This document shows, one piece after another, positions 58,421 through 64,000 of a DNA stretch of 64,000 nucleotides (the first letter of the stretch is position 1; the number at the start of each line of letters is the position of its first letter). Below the pieces are notes generated by a model that worked only from the letters and a program-made list of their open reading frames with translations, was not told the origin of the DNA and made no database searches. The stretch comes from Welwitschia mirabilis (lineage: Eukaryota; Gnetophyta; Gnetopsida; Welwitschiales). The stretch covers positions 200,003,937-200,067,936 of the forward strand of contig JBOZIK010000001.1 in NCBI GenBank assembly GCA_051453625.1, read 5' to 3'. Both the position numbers and the translations under genes were made by a program.

Positions 58421-59024
58421 GACTAGAAATATTATAAGAAATGGAAAGTAAAATGAGAATCACTAAGAATAGACTTAGAGAAGCAACAAATAGATAAAAA
58501 ATGTATGCAAACTATCAAAGAAGATATTTTGAGGTCAAAATAAGTAAACATGTATTTCTTAAAGTGTCACTAATGAAATCAGTAATGAGAGGAGTTAAGA
58601 GATCAAAATTAGCTTCTTGATTTATTATACCATTTAAAATATTAGAAAGAGTTGAACTTGTTGCATACAAGCTTACTCTACCCCTTTGATTATTACACAT
58701 GAATGAAGTTTTTCATATAAGTATGCTAAAAAAGTATATTGCAGATTCTTCCTATGTGTTAAATTGGTCTCATATTTAGGTGGAACCAAATTTTTTAACT
58801 ATAAAAAAGCTAGAAGTAGTGCTAGATCAATGAACTATGTACTTACAAAATAGGAATATCCATTAAGTAAAGATAAAGTGAAGTAATCATTATCTTGATG
58901 AAGCTATTTCAGAGCTAAAGAAAAAAATGAAAGATCAATACCCAAATCTTTTTGAATCTTATAATATGTAGTTAGGTCTTCTTAATCTTTTTATGTATCT
59001 TGATTCCCAGGAGTGAATTAGTCT
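58420..59024 (+). pseudogene. T integrase C-terminus and chromodomain remnant
   Basis: MKSVMRGVKRSKLAS and ILERVELVAYKLTLP match the GPFEILERVGxVAYRLxLP block, and HMNEVFHISMLKKYI matches VHNVFHVSMLRKYI. Then IKKLEVVLDQ, YLQNRNIH and EAISELKKKMKDQYPNLFES (about 58905-58965) match the chromodomain tail with EATWExExxMxxxYPHLFE. In living chromoviruses this domain guides integration to particular chromatin. The aromatic cage cannot be judged because of stops. Confidence 0.8.
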
Positions 59025-59037
59025 AAGTGGGGGAGGA
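59025..59037 (+). promoter_or_regulatory. Polypurine tract of T
   Basis: AAGTGGGGGAGGA, an intact chromovirus-type tract, ends at the 3' LTR start. Confidence 0.85.
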
Positions 59038-62000
59038 CATCAAATTTTATATTTTGTAAACCTTGTTTACTTGAGTAATAAGCATATTAAGCCTTTAATC
59101 AAATGATTAATTATCCTTATTTAAAGGCCTTGTAAAATTAATATGTCATTTTAAATTAACCTTATTTTGTAATTTCTATAATTTACCATGAAAATTACAA
59201 AATTATGTTTACGAGAAAAGCTATGCAAACATTTAGAGTTAGATAAGCCCATTATGTAAGAAATTAAAATCACATAAATTGAAAACTTCAAGAGGACATA
59301 ATAATATATTTTACATCTTATTTACACATTTAAATTCTTAGTAAATATGATAGGTATACTATATTATGAATAATATTTTATTTCTTATATTATGTGACTT
59401 AGAGATTCTATGCATTCTAAAAGAAATGAGCATTTGAATAAGTACATGTACTCTTCCCTATAACTAAGAATGACAAATAAGTAGATTTACTCTACCATGA
59501 CTTTTATGTTTTGGAGATGTGTAAGAATACTTAGTTCATAGTATGCTCATTGTTTTAAACATTAGAATTAAATAATTTATCTCATTATGCCATATGATAA
59601 TTTTGAGATTTGTGTATTTATTCTTTTGATGTATGTCTTGAATGAATTAAACTTACTTATGAGTCTATGAAGGATTAAAAATGAGCTAACATAAATAAAT
59701 GATGCATATAATTAAACTTACTAATTAAAGAAAGAAGTTTACCTACCTTAATTAGGTGCATAAGTCATAAATGTAATCTCTTTTTGTACTCCAATTTTAC
59801 TTATTACTTATCCCACTTATTAATGCTAAATCATGTGATATTGAGCTATGTTCCTTAGTTTATTTATATATATAGATCCTTTCCTCTCTTATAAAAGAAG
59901 ATACTTTCCTCTTTTTTTTTCTAATATACAAGTGAATTTTCTTCTTTCATCTCTCTCTATTTCTTTAATTTTCTTATTTGTGGAGCTTAAAAGCGTGGAG
60001 CTATAGAACTCTTAAACTTGGATCTTCATCAATATTCAACTATCAAGGACTTAGTAATCTTTACAAGTAAGCTTTTTACTCTTATCATCCATATGATCTC
60101 TTTTTAAGATTCTAGCAGAATGATCTGATATTGCACTAAAGAATTCTTTATGGATTTTATGAAATTATATTATAAAATATTATTTCCACCCATTGGCTAT
60201 CACCAATACATTAGTGAGATATAAAGGTCTTCTACTTGGTAATGGAGGATACTAATGGATTTTTATAACCAAGTGACTAGGGGGTTCACTATTAAAAAGG
60301 AAGTTTGGGTACACATGTTTATTTTAATATTAAATTTTTATTTATTATTTATTAGATCCATCTCATTAGGTATAAAGTCTAATTGTCAAAAATCTCTTTA
60401 GGGTAGTACTCTTTCATGGGAATCGTAAGGCTTATAGTAAATGATTCTTTCTGAATTGAATTAATTTTTCTTTCGACAATTATTTGAAGTAGTAACTTAA
60501 TGAAGATATTTTGTAAGTAATTAGTTAGTATATCTATTATTTTATTCACTGAATTTTTTACTTAACTAGTTATAGAAACTTTATCATATTTGTGCTATGG
60601 TAAAAATTAAATTTTAAAAATAGAGGCATAGGATAAAAACATTATAGCTTGTTAATTAGTAGGTATAAATTAGTGAAACAGTTTTTATAAGTCTAGGATT
60701 GTGTTATGAACATGAAAATGTAAAAATAGTAATTTTTCTGATGGATAATCATTTTTAAAAAAATTATTTATTAAAATATGTTAGAAAATAAATGTAGAAA
60801 ATATTAAGTAAGTAATTTATGTTTCGTAACTATATACTAAGATATCTACAAAATTAAGCATCCTAAATTATAGGAAATTGAATAAGCTTCCTAAAGCATC
60901 TGGTAATGTGGTAGAACTGTGATTTTAAAAAACTTAATAGTTTTTAACTTTAAATGATAACCTTATATATAATGTTTTTGGAATTCCAAGATAGTTTAAA
61001 TTGGATTCTAAAGATCTTATTATATGTCTAATTTTTAAAAAACTACTATAGTTATTTTCTTGCTTCATAATTAATTGAGTATTAATTTTTGACTATGATG
61101 TTTTCTTAGAGCTCAAAAATATTATAATTAATGTTTTAAATTATAGAAAAATTATCACATAACATGTTGTAGGGAATTTGAGTATATAAGATATGTTTCT
61201 ATCAGTAACTTTAAGTTAAATTACCTTGAATGTGTATGCTTATAAGAGTTTTCACTTTAGTAGTTTAAGTAACATAAGTAGTCTTTAGCTTATTGCTTTA
61301 TTATTTTTTTCCTTGACTTATAATATAGCCATATAAATCTTGGATAAAGATTTAGATCTTTACAAGTATATTTTAGCTCTACTTTCTTTTGTTTGCCTTA
61401 TTTGTAACAATCCATGGAGATTGTCATATAAGGATGGAAGAATGTTTTTAAGATTAGCATAGCTCTAGATATGTTTTAATTCCTTTAAGTAATTATTAAG
61501 ATGTGATTTGATACATTTTGAATTTTTTTAATTATTATTAAAAGAAAAATAAAAGATTATTTCCTCTATTTAGATAGATAATAAAATAATGTTTCCTTTA
61601 TCTAGATTTTTATTATTGTAATTTTTAATATAGAGATGTTCTTGTATGCTTTCTTTTTTTTTAATGATTATTTCTATAAAATGAACCTAATGATGACTAG
61701 AATTATTATAACTAGGTAAATAGTCTATCAAATATTTATATTAGTTAAAATTATTTGCATGCATTTATATGGTGTATTTATAGAATAAGACTAAATCAAG
61801 ATAAGTTTAATAATGTTCATCTCTACACTTGGATTTCATTACGAAGATGGGTTGCATTGCATTTTTTTTATAATACCCATTTCGAAGTGGATTTGATAAT
61901 TATTCTCCTATCCTATCCAATANNNNNNNNNNNNNNNNNNNNNNNNNNNNNNNNNNNNNNNNNNNNNNNNNNNNNNNNNNNNNNNNNNNNNNNNNNNNNN

Positions 62001-62561
62001 NNNNNNNNNNNNNNNNNNNNNNNNNNNNNNNNNNNNNNNNNNNNNNNNNNNNNNNNNNNNNNNNNNNNNNNNNNNNNNNNNNNNNNNNNNNNNNNNNNNN
62101 NNNNNNNNNNNNNNNNNNNNNNNNNNNNNNNNNNNNNNNNNNNNNNNNNNNNNNNNNNNNNNNNNNNNNNNNNNNNNNNNNNNNNNNNNNNNNNNNNNNN
62201 NNNNNNNNNNNNNNNNNNNNNNNNNNNNNNNNNNNNNNNNNNNNNNNNNNNNNNNNNNNNNNNNTCAACTATCCACAAGATATCTTTTATGTAATGAAAA
62301 ACTAGGAAGAAATAAAGGACACAAACTTATGACATTGTTATTATTTGTAAACTAAAATAATATAGAAATTAATTATAGATAAATATATAATATTAATATC
62401 ATTTGTTTTTCTTATAATATAGAAATGCAATAAAGGAGTAAGTAAAATTTGATCATAGGTTCTGTTGTGTCTATTAGGAAATAATATGAAAAAAGAAAGA
62501 AAGGAAAAAGGGGACAAAAAAAATAGTACTTAATTAGAATAAGAGAAGAGAGGGTGTTATA
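59038..62561 (+). repeat. 3' LTR of T
   Basis: About 3.5 kb including a 342-N gap (61923-62264). Collinear with 49440-53061; ends GTGTTATA against GTCACA. TATA box at 59890-59898. Confidence 0.87.
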
Positions 62562-64000
62562 GTATTGATCAAGTAAAATAACGAAAATAATATAAAATGT
62601 TATAGAGTTAAACTAATAATTTAATAGAAAAAAATTTGAAGATCCCAAAATGCATGAGTAAATATAGTAAATTTCATAATGTTGTTATATAAGTAAACTA
62701 ATAATTTGATCATAATGTTAGATTAAGAATTCTATTTGGAAATTTAGAAGTTATGTAGTTATATTAACTAGCTTATTTAACTAATCAAGTTAATAAGATT
62801 TGAAATAAAATATTTAGTCAAAGTAATGTAAGACTAAAATAAGATATGAATAAATTAGTGAATTAAGACAAACTAGTAAATTAAGACATTACACTAAAAT
62901 ATTAATCTAATAAATTAAATAATTCATTCACAATAAGATAAGAGAATCATAGTGTTGAATTAATGAAGGACTTAAATGATTTAAGAATAGTTTATAGTAT
63001 TATTCTTAAATTTAAACTAAGTAATGCATTTAAATTGTTATTATTTCTAATTGTATTTCATCTGATATAAAGGAATAGAGGCTTTAAAATCTTTAATAAC
63101 ATCAATATTTTCTAACACCGCTTTAATGTTAAGTTTATATTTATAAAAAGATATATAAATGAATAAGTTAGGCTATGCAATCAAAATATTTATAGAAATT
63201 GATAATTAAACCAAACTTTATATACTGATAAAGTCCTTGTATAAACTAAACCAAGTTCTCAAAACATGCTTCATGAAAATAAAAGTACTTCTTCTAGAGT
63301 ATTTTCTTTAAGAACAAAAAACACACTAGTTATAAAATTTCCAAAAGTAGTTTTGAAAGCCGCTTATGATAAATAATGATTCTATGGAGGAGAAGGATGG
63401 CTAAAATAATGAAGCATCAAGTTGGAGGATTTGAAATATGGTGTAAAAAACATTTGTCACATGCTTAAAATTAAAGTGCTTTAGAAGATTTACTTAAATG
63501 TAGAGGGTATTAATAAATTTTATCTTAAATAGATTCATAGGAGGAAACTCGATGAAGATTTAAATTACTTTAATACTAAAATTTCAAATACAATAAAAGG
63601 ATATATTAGTAGGATGAAAATGATTTTTATCACTTTTACATAAAAATAGGAAGATCGATTAACATTCCTTAAGAATCTCACACTTGTAAACTTTGTTTGG
63701 TAAGATCCATTATAAGTGAAAAACATGTTTTCTTTATTATCATCTTACTAGTTATCTAATTTGTAAAGGGGAAATTAAAGTATCCATGTTATATGATATG
63801 TTTAGTTTTTTTTTTTACTTTAATATGTACATTGATCCTATACAATATATCCTATGGGCGTTTTTCTATACATAATAAAATATTAGTTACAATTTTAGTT
63901 TTAGAATGTATATATAAAATACATGTAGGTAGTAGAAGGTTAGTAATACGAGTACGCTATAAATTATATAATGATTACAAGGGATTAGACAACTATGATT
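62562..64000. other. AT-rich right flank without a recognisable gene
   Basis: No domain, LTR pair or strong open frame seen. Short coding-like stretches near 63530-63650 (LNYFNTKISNTIKGYISRMK) are not recognised. Confidence 0.55.

Larger units (their letters stand above)
49440..62561 (+). mobile_element. T: Tekay/Del-like chromovirus with LTRs of about 3.5 kb
   Basis: LTRs at 49440-53061 and 59038-62561 are collinear throughout. Inside lie an intact iMet PBS, gag, protease, RT, RNase H, integrase and a C-terminal chromodomain remnant, then a polypurine tract. The protease (THYFISPRII type), the integrase block NNSY..APFEALYSRKC and the C-terminal chromodomain with YPNLFE fit the Tekay/Del clade, known for long LTRs. 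Many stops and frameshifts mean it is inactive. An 870-N gap (53134-54003) lies between PBS and gag. Flanks aaatt and gtatt do not give a clear target duplication. Confidence 0.88.

Noticed and set aside
49435-62566. Target duplication of T as aaatt/gtatt
   Set aside because: Two of five bases differ; not convincing even allowing for age.
1-64000. CRISPR arrays, operons, phage or bacterial defence systems
   Set aside because: No regularly spaced repeats with unique spacers and no prokaryotic genes; all signals are plant LTR elements.

Overview
This window looks like intergenic DNA from a large, repeat-rich seed-plant nuclear genome. The signs are low GC content, plant-type Ty3/gypsy and Ty1/copia LTR retrotransposons, tRNA-iMet and tRNA-Asp type primer-binding sites, and runs of N typical of a scaffolded assembly. 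The great age of the insertions and the multi-kilobase LTRs would suit a gymnosperm, but that is inference from style, not proof. I see no host protein-coding gene, rRNA, tRNA or CRISPR array. Almost everything recognisable is dead retrotransposon sequence, read here from domain remnants that still show through stops and frameshifts.

Layout, left to right. (1) E2, minus strand, 1-4145: the 5' end of a gypsy-type element. Its LTR (2087-4145) has perfect TGTTGTG/CACAACA ends, a decayed tRNA-Asp PBS follows, and gag-like remnants read leftward. (2) 4146-6993: unassigned AT-rich DNA with a strongly G-rich tract near 5260. (3) E1, plus strand, 6994-17985: a full-length Tat/Athila-like gypsy element with LTRs of about 3 kb and traces of gag, protease, RT, RNase H and integrase. 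(4) 18400-21725: two Ty1/copia fragments facing each other, RT/RNase H on plus and gag/pre-integrase on minus. (5) N, 22444-29105: a non-autonomous element with 1.4-1.5 kb LTRs, a tRNA-Asp PBS, a gag-like region and no visible pol. (6) O, 29225-48778: an element with about 0.46 kb LTRs that carries two further insertions nested inside it. (7) T, 49440-62561: a Tekay/Del-like chromovirus with about 3.5 kb LTRs and a C-terminal chromodomain remnant. (8) 62562-64000: unassigned.

The most interesting structure is M (31574-47441), inserted in O. It has two giant LTRs (about 5.1 kb and 4.0 kb), flanked by near-identical 5-bp target duplications (tgcat/tgtat). They are separated by only 115 bp, which holds little beyond a primer-binding site and a polypurine tract. 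A third element, G (32356-38964, a CRM/Galadriel-like gypsy element with about 0.3 kb LTRs), sits inside the left giant LTR. The insertion order O, then M, then G can be read directly. Part of the M LTR is homologous to the T LTRs, so a T-like autonomous element may have mobilised M.

No gene here appears able to act. Catalytic residues and reading frames are broken in every polyprotein, often at codons expected from C-to-T decay (Gln to TAA, Trp to TGA/TAG). The described domains show what each element once encoded. Regulatory calls are limited to TATA-like motifs, primer-binding sites and polypurine tracts in the LTR elements.
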